Source of the DNA: Pelagirhabdus alkalitolerans
Lineage (GTDB): Bacteria > Bacillota > Bacilli > Bacillales > Amphibacillaceae
Direction of reading: 5' to 3'
DNA length: 38,065 bases
Assembly: GCF_900096905.1 (NCBI RefSeq)
Contig: NZ_FMYI01000013.1
Coordinates: 1 to 38,065, forward strand
The notes under the pieces were generated by a model. It saw only the letters and a list, made by a program, of their open reading frames with translations, did not search any database and was not told the DNA's origin. How positions within the stretch are numbered: position 1 is the first letter of the stretch; every line of letters begins with the position of its first letter. The position numbers and the translations under genes were made by a program. This document shows, piece after piece, positions 23,367 through 30,805 of this stretch.

Positions 23367-24701
23367 TTATATAACCAGTTCTTCTGTGAATTTTTTAGTT
23401 TTTTCTTCTATTTTTTTATCCGACTGTTCAGATTCCTTCTTTTTAATTGATGAAATGATTTCTTCTTGTTCTTGTATTGAAAGAATGGGTACTTGAAGTT
23501 CTTTTATATCTTTTAATTTGATAAACTTCTGTGCTACTCCGCTCGCTCGCTGCTGAAGTTGTGTTAGTCCCCATTGTGTCATCATAAAATAACTCAAATA
23601 CGAAGGAAGAAGTCTTTCTTGATCTGTTTCAATAATTGTAATATGTTGACTGGCCAACGCTCCTGCGAAATCACTAGTCACCACTCCTGTTTTCCCAATA
23701 CTACCTACCTTAGACATCAGAACATTATTCGGTTGAACGATTGCTTTACTATTTTCTTCCGCAGTTTCATCTGATACATACACGAGACCTTGATCACTCA
23801 TGGTTCCTTTTTCAATATTCTTTATCCCAATATAGGGGGTTCCTTTTTCTTGGTATTCTTTTTTAGAAATGGTCGCACCAGACCTGAAAGATAAAGTAAG
23901 AGACTCTAACGAGGCCATAGATACCTTCGCCTTATTTTCTAAATCCATCACATTCAATCGAGAAGCAATATCCCAACGCTTATTTAGCTGATGATAAGGA
24001 ATCGTACTATATAATGTTCGATTGTTCTCCTCTTGACTGACGGATTTGAATATATCAAAATCCAAAAATACTGATTCAATTAAGTTGTCCAATGATTGAG
24101 CGGATGTTTGGTTTTTATGCCATTGACTATAAAGATTTTTTGCTATTTGTTGTTGGTCACTTGTTACTTCTTTAATCGGCAGCCTTATTTCCTTTAGATC
24201 CTTTACTTTAATCGTCGGAATTGCATTCCCTCTTGCTATTAGCATTAATTTTGAACGAACGTTATCGCTTCTTAATATAAAATAAAGCAAACAAGAAAGG
24301 TCGATATTGTGAGGGCGGAGGACAATAAATGTATTGTTTACAAGGCTTCCTGATAAATCCTCAGTGATTCTCGCAACAGCATTTCGTGCTGGTCGTACAC
24401 TGGACAAAAGAATGTCTCCTGTACGAACCCGAAGTGTGGCTCTTGCTGGAAGATCTGATCCCTTTACTTCTTTAATATTATTTACAATTCCTTTTTCAGT
24501 GGATAGGGATGATATATCAATGTATTCATATGTTGTATCCTCTTGAAGGTCAGTTTTTTTAATTTTTACAGGATTCAAATCCATAAGTTCTTCTATAGTT
24601 GAACCATGTTCCTTCGTCGAATTTAACGCTGCTAAAAAAGCATTTATAGACCAATCTTCTTTGGTGATTTTCTTATAAGGAATGGATCTATTCACCTTCA
24701 C
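23367..24701 (-). CDS. Second specificity subunit (HsdS-like)
   Basis: The protein has 444 residues from GTG 24701, which overlaps the stop of the preceding methylase gene (GTGA) and lies five bases after GGGGGAG. Two recognition domains are visible: YIDISSLSTEKGIVNNIKEV with VRTGDILLSSVRPARNAVAR in the first, and YIGIKNIEKGTMSDQGLVYV with VLMSKVGSIGKTGVV in the second. This S subunit is unlike the HsdS at 19946. The coupled start and adjacent methylase mean it guides that enzyme and not HsdM. It ends in a lysine/glutamate helix. Confidence 0.85.
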   Translation of the reverse strand: MKVNRSIPYKKITKEDWSINAFLAALNSTKEHGSTIEELMDLNPVKIKKTDLQEDTTYEYIDISSLSTEKGIVNNIKEVKGSDLPARATLRVRTGDILLSSVRPARNAVARITEDLSGSLVNNTFIVLRPHNIDLSCLLYFILRSDNVRSKLMLIARGNAIPTIKVKDLKEIRLPIKEVTSDQQQIAKNLYSQWHKNQTSAQSLDNLIESVFLDFDIFKSVSQEENNRTLYSTIPYHQLNKRWDIASRLNVMDLENKAKVSMASLESLTLSFRSGATISKKEYQEKGTPYIGIKNIEKGTMSDQGLVYVSDETAEENSKAIVQPNNVLMSKVGSIGKTGVVTSDFAGALASQHITIIETDQERLLPSYLSYFMMTQWGLTQLQQRASGVAQKFIKLKDIKELQVPILSIQEQEEIISSIKKKESEQSDKKIEEKTKKFTEELVI

Positions 24702-26092
24702 AACGTCTCCCCCTTTTTCCACTTCTCAAATCCTTTAACCGCCTCAGGAAATTCATCAATTGTTTCACAATCGGCAACAAACAATTCCTTTGGTTCGGTT
24801 TCTCCCTTCTCCTTCTTTCGCAAAACAAGTACGCTGGTTTTTATACTCGTTAAAGGTTTTAATGTATGAGTTGGTAGGCTAATAATGGATTCAATTATCA
24901 TTCGATCAGCCAATAGCTCTCTAGATTGCTGAGATGTCCCCTGATACAAGAATGATTCATTAACAAAGCAAATCACATGACCGCCCGACTTCAAAATCTC
25001 ACTTGCGCGTTCTAGCATTAAATCCAATGCTTGAGAGTTCTTATTTTTCAAGAGTTCATACCCATCGTATCTACCTTGGGGGACACGTAATCCGAGGGGG
25101 GGATCAATAATGACGAGATCCTGTTGGTTCGGAAGTTGATTATTTCTATCTAAAACATCCCCTTGTTGAACTTGAATGTCAGGATACCCACTAATAATCA
25201 TTAATATTTTATGATACTCTGCTACATCCCAGTTGAGCTCCATTCCAAAATATGAAGCTATTTTCGCTTTTTGCTGCATCAATCCGTGTGTAATACTACC
25301 ATAACCAGCACACATCTCCACTACAGAGTAACTAGAGTGGTTTAAGGTATTAACTAATCCAACAAATAAATCTTTTACAGATGAAACCGTACGATGCTCT
25401 ATATCCTTTGAGATTTTTTCAGATAGATCGATCATAAAGTTGGCGTAACTTGAATCCTTTGGTGCCATCTCGCTTAATGCCCACTTGAACCGTTCAAATA
25501 ATGATTCAGTAACGGGAGCTTTTTCGAGATCCAAATCAATTTGATAGAATTTATATGCTTCATTGATCAGATCCAAATAGCTACCTTCATTCAATTCATC
25601 CCATTTATTTAATATCGATTTTTCTTCCATATACGATCGAACTAAGAGCCCTTGGATAATATAGAGCCACACCTTTTCAGGCTGAAATTCGCCCCTAAGT
25701 TGATCCATCAATTTCCACAAGGTATCTTTTTTTAATTTCTCTGAAGATAAATACTTCTGATAACTATTAAATGTAGGTGGTTCAGTCGAAAGAAATGTAT
25801 CTGTTTTAAACCATATTTGTTTATCAGGTGTAGCCAATAAAGCATAAGGAGCAGCTATTGCTTCCGTTAAATTCATTAGCTGCTTTTGCGCTTCTTTTGT
25901 GATGTCATCCTTTATTTCAACAACAACCTGTGAACTCAATTCATCATTCTCATCAATCGTATAACCAATTAAATCTGCTCTCGTATTCGATGTTGGGCTG
26001 CTTCGTACCTCCTCTTTGACAACGGGGATTCCTTGTTTTTTCAATGCTTGAACGACTTTAATCTTTGCTTCCATCTCTGATTTTTCGACCAT
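24698..26092 (-). CDS. N6-adenine methylase with N-terminal nuclease-like motif
   Basis: The 464-residue protein carries two parts. Residues about 20-100 show an HSDR_N/PD-(D/E)xK pattern: Asp in TRADLIGY near 38 and Glu-x-Lys in VVVEIKDD near 57-63. The methylase part has motif I VVEMCAGYGSI near 258-268 and motif IV DLVIIDPPLG near 323-332. The family norm for the last is NPPY/F or DPPY, so the leucine is odd. A polypeptide with both nuclease and methylase parts plus a separate S subunit is the plan of BcgI-like type IIB enzymes, but this one is shorter than BcgI subunit A (about 640 residues). It may be a reduced form, a modification-only enzyme or a defence protein. AAAGGA precedes the ATG. 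Confidence 0.78.
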   Translation of the reverse strand: MVEKSEMEAKIKVVQALKKQGIPVVKEEVRSSPTSNTRADLIGYTIDENDELSSQVVVEIKDDITKEAQKQLMNLTEAIAAPYALLATPDKQIWFKTDTFLSTEPPTFNSYQKYLSSEKLKKDTLWKLMDQLRGEFQPEKVWLYIIQGLLVRSYMEEKSILNKWDELNEGSYLDLINEAYKFYQIDLDLEKAPVTESLFERFKWALSEMAPKDSSYANFMIDLSEKISKDIEHRTVSSVKDLFVGLVNTLNHSSYSVVEMCAGYGSITHGLMQQKAKIASYFGMELNWDVAEYHKILMIISGYPDIQVQQGDVLDRNNQLPNQQDLVIIDPPLGLRVPQGRYDGYELLKNKNSQALDLMLERASEILKSGGHVICFVNESFLYQGTSQQSRELLADRMIIESIISLPTHTLKPLTSIKTSVLVLRKKEKGETEPKELFVADCETIDEFPEAVKGFEKWKKGETL

Positions 26093-26114
26093 AAGTCAAC
26101 ATTCCTTTCTACAA

Positions 26115-26405
26115 TTATGCAATATTTTTTTCTCTATCGGGGCTAAATGACATCAATTGTTTTAGGTATGGATCTTCATTTTCTTCTTCTTTTCCTAATA
26201 AATAATCCTCATACGATATTTGCTTGAGATTTCTAATTGCACTTATGCCACCTCGACTTTTTTTGACACCGGGCATGGATGAAGCAAGATCGTAAACGTC
26301 TAATAATTTTAATTTATTTGGTGTGGCCAGATAACGAGAAACACTAACCTCATTTCGCTTTCCTACATGTCCATATGAAAGAATGACTTTCCAATACTTG
26401 CTCAC
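26115..26405 (-). CDS. Small protein leading the restriction-modification operon, unknown
   Basis: The protein has 96 residues from GTG 26405, eight bases after AGGAGG; a TTG at 26408 is also in frame. It begins VSKYWKVILSYGHVGKRNEV and contains a basic, small-residue segment SSMPGVKKSRGGISAIRNL, then an acidic end. No cysteine pair or membrane segment is seen. As the first gene, directly after a promoter flanked by inverted operators and 22 bases before the methylase gene, it could be the controller of the operon or a small subunit of the methylase complex. I do not recognise a family. Confidence 0.65.
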   Translation of the reverse strand: MSKYWKVILSYGHVGKRNEVSVSRYLATPNKLKLLDVYDLASSMPGVKKSRGGISAIRNLKQISYEDYLLGKEEENEDPYLKQLMSFSPDREKNIA

Positions 26406-26442
26406 CAATACGCCCTCCTTATTCTATTTGTTAAAAATATAA

Positions 26443-26504
26443 TTGGTGCGTTATAAACAAAAGTATAATTCAACTCTATTTATCTGTCAATAAAAAACGC
26501 ACCA
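26443..26504 (-). promoter_or_regulatory. Promoter of the 9.5-kb R-M operon boxed by inverted operators
   Basis: On the minus strand TTGACA (26490-26485), a 17-base spacer and TATACT (26467-26462) form a near-consensus promoter. TGGTGCGTT at 26444-26452 and its exact inverse AACGCACCA at 26496-26504 flank it on both sides, so a repressor dimer bound at either or both sites could control it tightly. GGTGCG is GC-rich against an AT-rich background, supporting selection. Confidence 0.75.
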
Positions 26505-26906
26505 TTTAATTTATTTATTTTTAGGTGAACAATTGATGAACAAATTTTAATTACATTATTGATGAAGAAAAAGCATTTCTAGAGAGCGATATTATTGGTC
26601 CCCCTATTCGTCCTATTTTCTGGTTTAACTGAAAACCATCAAAATAGAAATGTACTGATTTTAATAGCTTGTAAAGTAACCTTCCTGCTTTCTTTGGTGA
26701 GCTATGGTCAGGTAATTAGACACTATTTTCGTTTATGTGAAAAGATCAGATAAAATTTAAAGCCTCTCACGTACCTCATGCTCTTTTTTTGTTGGAACAG
26801 GGGGGGATATGTTATATAATAGTCGGTTTCTAGATCACGAGATTTTGTGTACAGTCTGATTAATTATTAATGCGATATAGATCGGTTTAATATGCAATAC
26901 AAAACG
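26505..26906. other. Gene-free stretch
   Basis: No gene and no clear structure were seen apart from the repeats that follow. Short frames here lack ribosome sites. Confidence 0.3.
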
Positions 26907-26997
26907 ATTCATAAGCGATTATTCATAAGCGCTCAGCTTATGAATCGATTCATAAGACAGGACTCATAAGCTGAAGCTATGAACAACAGCTTATGAA
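26907..26997. repeat. Seven TTCATAAGC-type repeats every 13-14 bp
   Basis: ATTCATAAGC or its inverse GCTTATGAAT, exact or with one change, starts near 26907, 26921, 26935, 26948, 26962, 26975 and 26988. Orientations are + + - + + - -. The even 13-14-bp step over 90 bp is typical of a protein-binding array such as a plasmid centromere or an iteron cluster. No gene overlaps it. The DNA-binding protein at 27702-28685 or the ParA partner at 29973 are possible binders. Confidence 0.7.
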
Positions 26998-27256
26998 CTA
27001 GTTTCACAATCTTGTTTTTTATTATAAATTTCAATGGCTAATTCATAATTGATAAGTCTTGAACAAAAGGAAGTAGAACATTAATCTTATTTAAAATTGT
27101 ATGATCACTTTCTTTAGCCAACACTTGCAACTACTTCATATTAATGGTGCTTTTGACCAACTAATAGTTGATTCGCCTGTATTCTTTTTTGGTGTCCTTT
27201 TGACTGTATGTTTAGGCGGGATCATTTTGATAGGAAACCGTGAGATCTAATTAAAT
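26998..27256. other. Gene-free spacer
   Basis: AT-rich sequence with short hydrophobic frames but no supported gene. Nothing else was recognised. Confidence 0.3.
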
Positions 27257-27680
27257 CTTGTTTTATCATTTATCCCACATATTAAAACGTTGATTTATCG
27301 GCTTTTAAAGACAAAATCAAAAGAAAAATACACATAATACAAATGCCGATGAATTGAGCAAAACATCAATGTGTTTAAAACAGTTTTTTTCTTTATTAAA
27401 CGCTGTTTTAACAGGGTTTATCCGTGTGTCATTAAACCCAATAAGTATATTAAACAACACCATTTTTTACGAGAAAGACTGATATTGGATTTGATATAAT
27501 CACTTTTTTATCATTCATACCACATGTTTAAACGTTAATTTATCAGTCTTTTAAGGCAAAATTTAATAAAAAAAACACATAATAAAATGCCGTTGAATTA
27601 AGCAAAATATCAATGTGTTTAAAACAGATGTTTTTTTCATTAAATGTTGATATATCAGTCTTTATTTATGTGTCATTAAA
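27257..27680. repeat. Imperfect duplication of about 175 bp, offset 244 bp
   Basis: Copy one (about 27257-27435) and copy two (about 27500-27680) share ordered blocks: ACGTTGATTTATCGG / ACGTTAATTTATCAG, ACACATAAT, AATGCCG, ATCAATGTGTTTAAAACAG (27365 and 27609) and GTGTCATTAAAC (27426 and 27669). The same GATTTATCGG-CTTT block occurs in the array at 6950-7190. No coding frame runs through. It is probably a binding region for a plasmid maintenance protein, with the HTH/coiled-coil gene ending 22 bases away as the obvious candidate. Confidence 0.65.
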
Positions 27681-27701
27681 CTAAAAAAGTAAAAAACATA
27701 T

Positions 27702-28685
27702 TCAATTATCTAATTGATAAATAGCACTGCTTTGGCTTTTTTCGATCAAGTTAAGTTTTTCGTCTAATTGTTTTAATTGTTCGTCTATATCGCTTAATTC
27801 TTTTTGTAGCAACTGCCGCTTGTTGTTTAACTCGTAGTGATAGGTTTTATACTCTAACTCTAAATTATCTTTTTTCGTTTTCAATGCACCGATTTCTTTT
27901 GATGCTTTATTTTCTTTTATTTGTTGATTTAAATCTTTTTCATAAAATGTTTGAATCGTTTCCTTATCTTTTTTGAATATACGTTTAATAGAAAAAAGGT
28001 TTCTTACATACTCAAGAGCATCAATTGTTGATTTCTTTTGTTGTTCCAGATCGATATGGATATTTTCAACAGATTTTAAATGCTGATATATACTAATATG
28101 TGTATCAAGCAATTCTTTTTCTCTACTCAAATAGTTAGCACGCTGCTCAACTGACTCTTTTAAACGATCTAAATCTGTCGAAATCGAAAAACGTTTGTAC
28201 ATGAGTTGTTGTCTGTAATCCATTAATTGAATGTATTGTTGGATAATAGATAAAACACTGTTCTCTTTGACTTTCACGGTGGATTCATGAGGAGACCCAA
28301 TTTCGCTCCCAACTAAACCTAAAAACTGAGCAACAAATAAAGGGCCTTGGTTATTTTTTTGCATTAGTTTAATAATCATTCGCATTTTTACTACACTAAT
28401 GTAGTCCATGACAAATCGGTTTCCCACTTTTTCTAGACCAACATAGTCACTTAAATTATGCGAATTAAGATTATTTCGGATCACCCACTCTTTACCTTTA
28501 ACATCACACAATTCAGCTACTTCTTGTGTTTTGTATGCATGTGACGTTGATAATTGACTTAAGAAGGCATTTGAAAAAACTTCATGCCCTAACCCCTCAT
28601 CATAAATACGCTGCACTAACTGATCGTTGTCTAGTTTGTTGAATATGTCTGTCATCATTGTTTGTATTGACGCCAAAATGCTCAT
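27702..28685 (-). CDS. HTH protein with long coiled coil, plasmid maintenance candidate
   Basis: The 327-residue protein has a MerR-like N-terminal part (YKTQEVAELCDVKGKEWVIR, then FVMDYISVVKMRMIIKLMQK, about residues 50-112). A long charged coiled coil from about 160 to 320 follows (EYVRNLFSIKRIFKKDKE, LELEYKTYHYELNNKRQLLQ, KELSDIDEQLKQLDEKL). DNA-binding heads on long coiled coils are known in plasmid segregation and replication-control proteins of Bacillota. ATG 28685 touches its AAAGG site, so TTG 28676 may be the start. It is convergent with the repeat duplication downstream and divergent from parA. Family not recognised with certainty. Confidence 0.68.
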   Translation of the reverse strand: MSILASIQTMMTDIFNKLDNDQLVQRIYDEGLGHEVFSNAFLSQLSTSHAYKTQEVAELCDVKGKEWVIRNNLNSHNLSDYVGLEKVGNRFVMDYISVVKMRMIIKLMQKNNQGPLFVAQFLGLVGSEIGSPHESTVKVKENSVLSIIQQYIQLMDYRQQLMYKRFSISTDLDRLKESVEQRANYLSREKELLDTHISIYQHLKSVENIHIDLEQQKKSTIDALEYVRNLFSIKRIFKKDKETIQTFYEKDLNQQIKENKASKEIGALKTKKDNLELEYKTYHYELNNKRQLLQKELSDIDEQLKQLDEKLNLIEKSQSSAIYQLDN

Positions 28686-29149
28686 CCTTTCAGTTTCAAA
28701 AATTAAAATAACGAGTTTATTGGAAATTATTTTGTTATGTCATCTAAAATAATTCGAATAATTTTGCAATAAAAAAAGGAAAATGGACGTACATGACATA
28801 TATAGAAATACATTTATATTAAAAGCTGTGGAACCATTGTTATGTAGGGAAAAATAAACGATTCATTGGAAATTATTTTTAATACTTAGTTTAAAATAAA
28901 ATGAATAATTTTAAATTATCTTGAAGTTAATCTCTTGTTGTGGATGTAGAGGAAGAGTATGTTCATATTCAATAGTAGTTGATTATAAAAATAGATCTAG
29001 TAAGGGTAATGTTCTGAGTAGTGTGCAGCCATTGTTATAAATAGTTTATAAAATATATAACTTCGTTTGAATCTATGTTAATTCAAACTAGTTTTTGTTA
29101 TTGTATACATGTATATGAAGATGATAACATTAAGGGTGAGGTGAAACAA
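28686..29149. repeat. parA upstream region with direct repeats
   Basis: ATTGGAAATTATTTT occurs at 28719 and 28865 (146 bp apart), each followed within 40 bases by TAAAATAA and GAATAATTTT. CCATTGTTAT occurs near 28832 and 29028. These repeats lie between the HTH/coiled-coil gene and parA, where a centromere or the par operator would be expected. A GGGTGAGGTGA ribosome site precedes parA. Confidence 0.55.
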
Positions 29150-29971
29150 ATGAATAACAAAAAATGTCATGTAGTTACATTTGGTAATTTTAAAGGTGGG
29201 ACAGGCAAGACAACAAACAGTACGATGATGGCATACTCATTAGCTAAGATGGGTTATAAAGTTTTGCTAAGTGATCAAGATCCTCAAGCTAATGCTACTA
29301 GTTTGTATTTACGTACTAAGGCTAATCATAGCGATGACATTGTTACTTTTGATAAAACGTTGATGACAGCTATTCAAGATCAAGATTTATCACCAATTAT
29401 AACAGAGGTTAGAGAAAACCTGTACTTACTCCCGAGCTTTAGTGATTTCGCCCAGTATCCTAAATTTTTAGAACGATCTTTTTCTCAAGAAAGTGATCGG
29501 GTGAAGTATTTTTCTACACTATTAGAGCCAATCAAGTCAGAATTTGATTTTATTTTTATTGATGTACCACCTACCATCTCTATTATAACCGACTCAGCAC
29601 TATATGCATCGGATTGGGTTGTTGTAGTTCTTCAAACACATGAACGTAGTTTGCAAGGAGCTGAGGTCTTTACAAACTATCTTCAGAGTCTCATAGATGA
29701 TTATGGTGCGGACATGGATATTTTGGGTATTCTCCCTGTATTGTTAAAAAATAATGCACCAGTTGATAACGCAACGCTTGATAGTGCGAAAGAAATATTT
29801 GGGGAACACAATCTATTTGAAAATTTAATCAAAAATATGGAACGATTGAAACGATATGATGTAACAGGCATCAAAGAAGAAGATATGCATGATAGACGTG
29901 TATTTAAGAGATATCATGCAACAGCTAATGAATTTTTACAACGTATAGAGAAAGCAAACAAGGAGGAATAA
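29150..29971 (+). CDS. parA: ParA-family partition ATPase
   Basis: The protein has 273 residues from ATG 29150 after GAGGTGA; the frame extends upstream to 29075 without a site. It has the deviant Walker A motif FKGGTGKTTNS (residues 14-24), DQDPQANAT as motif A' and DFIFIDVPPTIS as Walker B. There is no N-terminal HTH, so it is of the short ParA type (Ib-like) that relies on a small separate DNA-binding partner. It moves plasmid copies apart along the nucleoid through ATP-driven binding. The partner gene starts one base after its stop. Confidence 0.93.
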   Translation: MNNKKCHVVTFGNFKGGTGKTTNSTMMAYSLAKMGYKVLLSDQDPQANATSLYLRTKANHSDDIVTFDKTLMTAIQDQDLSPIITEVRENLYLLPSFSDFAQYPKFLERSFSQESDRVKYFSTLLEPIKSEFDFIFIDVPPTISIITDSALYASDWVVVVLQTHERSLQGAEVFTNYLQSLIDDYGADMDILGILPVLLKNNAPVDNATLDSAKEIFGEHNLFENLIKNMERLKRYDVTGIKEEDMHDRRVFKRYHATANEFLQRIEKANKEE

Positions 29972-29972
29972 C

Positions 29973-30320
29973 ATGTCTGACCTTTTAAAGAAGCGAAATA
30001 AAGCCTCTTCACTTGAAAGACCTCCAGAAGTTAAGCCTAAAAATACTTTTGATATAGATTCGATAGATAAACAATATGGACTCCACAACTTGGAGAATAA
30101 GAAAAAACAACAAACAAAAAAAAGCACCACAGTCCGTGTCAGTACTGAATTAAAAGATAAACTTAATGCTCTCGTGACCATTGGCGTTGCAGATAATGTG
30201 GATACGGTTATAGATATAATGTTAGAGGAATATACCAATGCGTTTTTAGATAAAGATGAAAAAAAACAACTGGAATTGCTGCAAAGTATTTATCAAAAGA
30301 AACAAAAGCCTCACCACTAA
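29973..30320 (+). CDS. Small ParB-type centromere-binding partner (DUF5388-like)
   Basis: The 115-residue protein has a basic, unordered N-terminus and a ribbon-helix-helix-like core, STTVRVSTELKDKLNALVTI, followed by GVADNVDTVIDIMLEEYTN (about residues 50-90). Such small proteins follow parA in many Bacillota plasmids and bind the centromere and the par promoter. AGGAGG lies in the end of parA. The gene starts one base after the parA stop, so the two are one operon closed by the terminator at 30425. It resembles proteins labelled DUF5388, judged by eye. Confidence 0.8.
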   Translation: MSDLLKKRNKASSLERPPEVKPKNTFDIDSIDKQYGLHNLENKKKQQTKKSTTVRVSTELKDKLNALVTIGVADNVDTVIDIMLEEYTNAFLDKDEKKQLELLQSIYQKKQKPHH

Positions 30321-30424
30321 AAAGTTGATGGGATAAGAGGGTTATTGAGGTTCATATCAATGTTTGTTTTGTATGTATAAGTTATGCAATTTAATAAATG
30401 ATGTTTTCTAAATATATTAAGTGA

Positions 30425-30458
30425 GCCACCAAATAATTAATTATTTGGTGGCTTTTTT
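30425..30458 (+). terminator. Terminator of the parA operon
   Basis: GCCACCAAATAATT and its exact inverse AATTATTTGGTGGC form a 14-bp stem with T6 after it. Confidence 0.9.
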
Positions 30459-30506
30459 AATACCTTTTTAATCTTTTTAAATCACAATCGCCCTTTTAAA
30501 AAAATG

Positions 30507-30590
30507 GTATACGAGTAGATATGTAAATATGTAGATATGTAAATATGTAGATTTGTATACTCATTTACATATCTACATATTTACAAAAAA
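30507..30590. repeat. Iteron-like repeats upstream of rep
   Basis: GTAGATATGTAAATAT occurs twice in direct order in 30515-30550, followed by GTAGATTTGTATAC and an inverted block (GTATACTCATTTACATATCT at 30555-30574). Arms beginning GTATAC at both ends make the whole an inverted array. The same words recur at 973-1003. The position about 220-300 bases before the replication gene supports an origin or rep-control role. Confidence 0.65.
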
Positions 30591-30686
30591 ATAATACTCT
30601 TATAAACATTGATATAAAGACGTTTTAAAAGATTAAATAAACGAGAAAAGTTAGTGGAATAAAAATACATATGTATATGAATATAT

Positions 30687-30720
30687 TTGTAGATGTGTAT
30701 ACAAATATACACATCTACAA
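30687..30720. repeat. 15-bp inverted repeat just upstream of rep
   Basis: TTGTAGATGTGTATA (30687-30701), CAAA, then the exact inverse (30706-30720). It shares GTAGAT with the iterons and may be the operator by which Rep controls its own gene, or part of the origin. Confidence 0.65.
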
Positions 30721-30805
30721 CATTCGATTATCTATTGAATCGTTGTATTGATTGAATTAGAATGCACTTAAAATTACCAATGATTGCAAAGGGGGGCGAA
30801 TATTT

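Noticed and set aside
26907..26997. Possible CRISPR array
   Set aside because: Units are 9-10 bp with 4-bp gaps and mixed orientation, unlike CRISPR repeats.
30507..30590. Possible CRISPR-like repeat array
   Set aside because: Repeats are short, adjacent and palindromic without unique spacers, and no cas gene is present; an iteron reading fits better.
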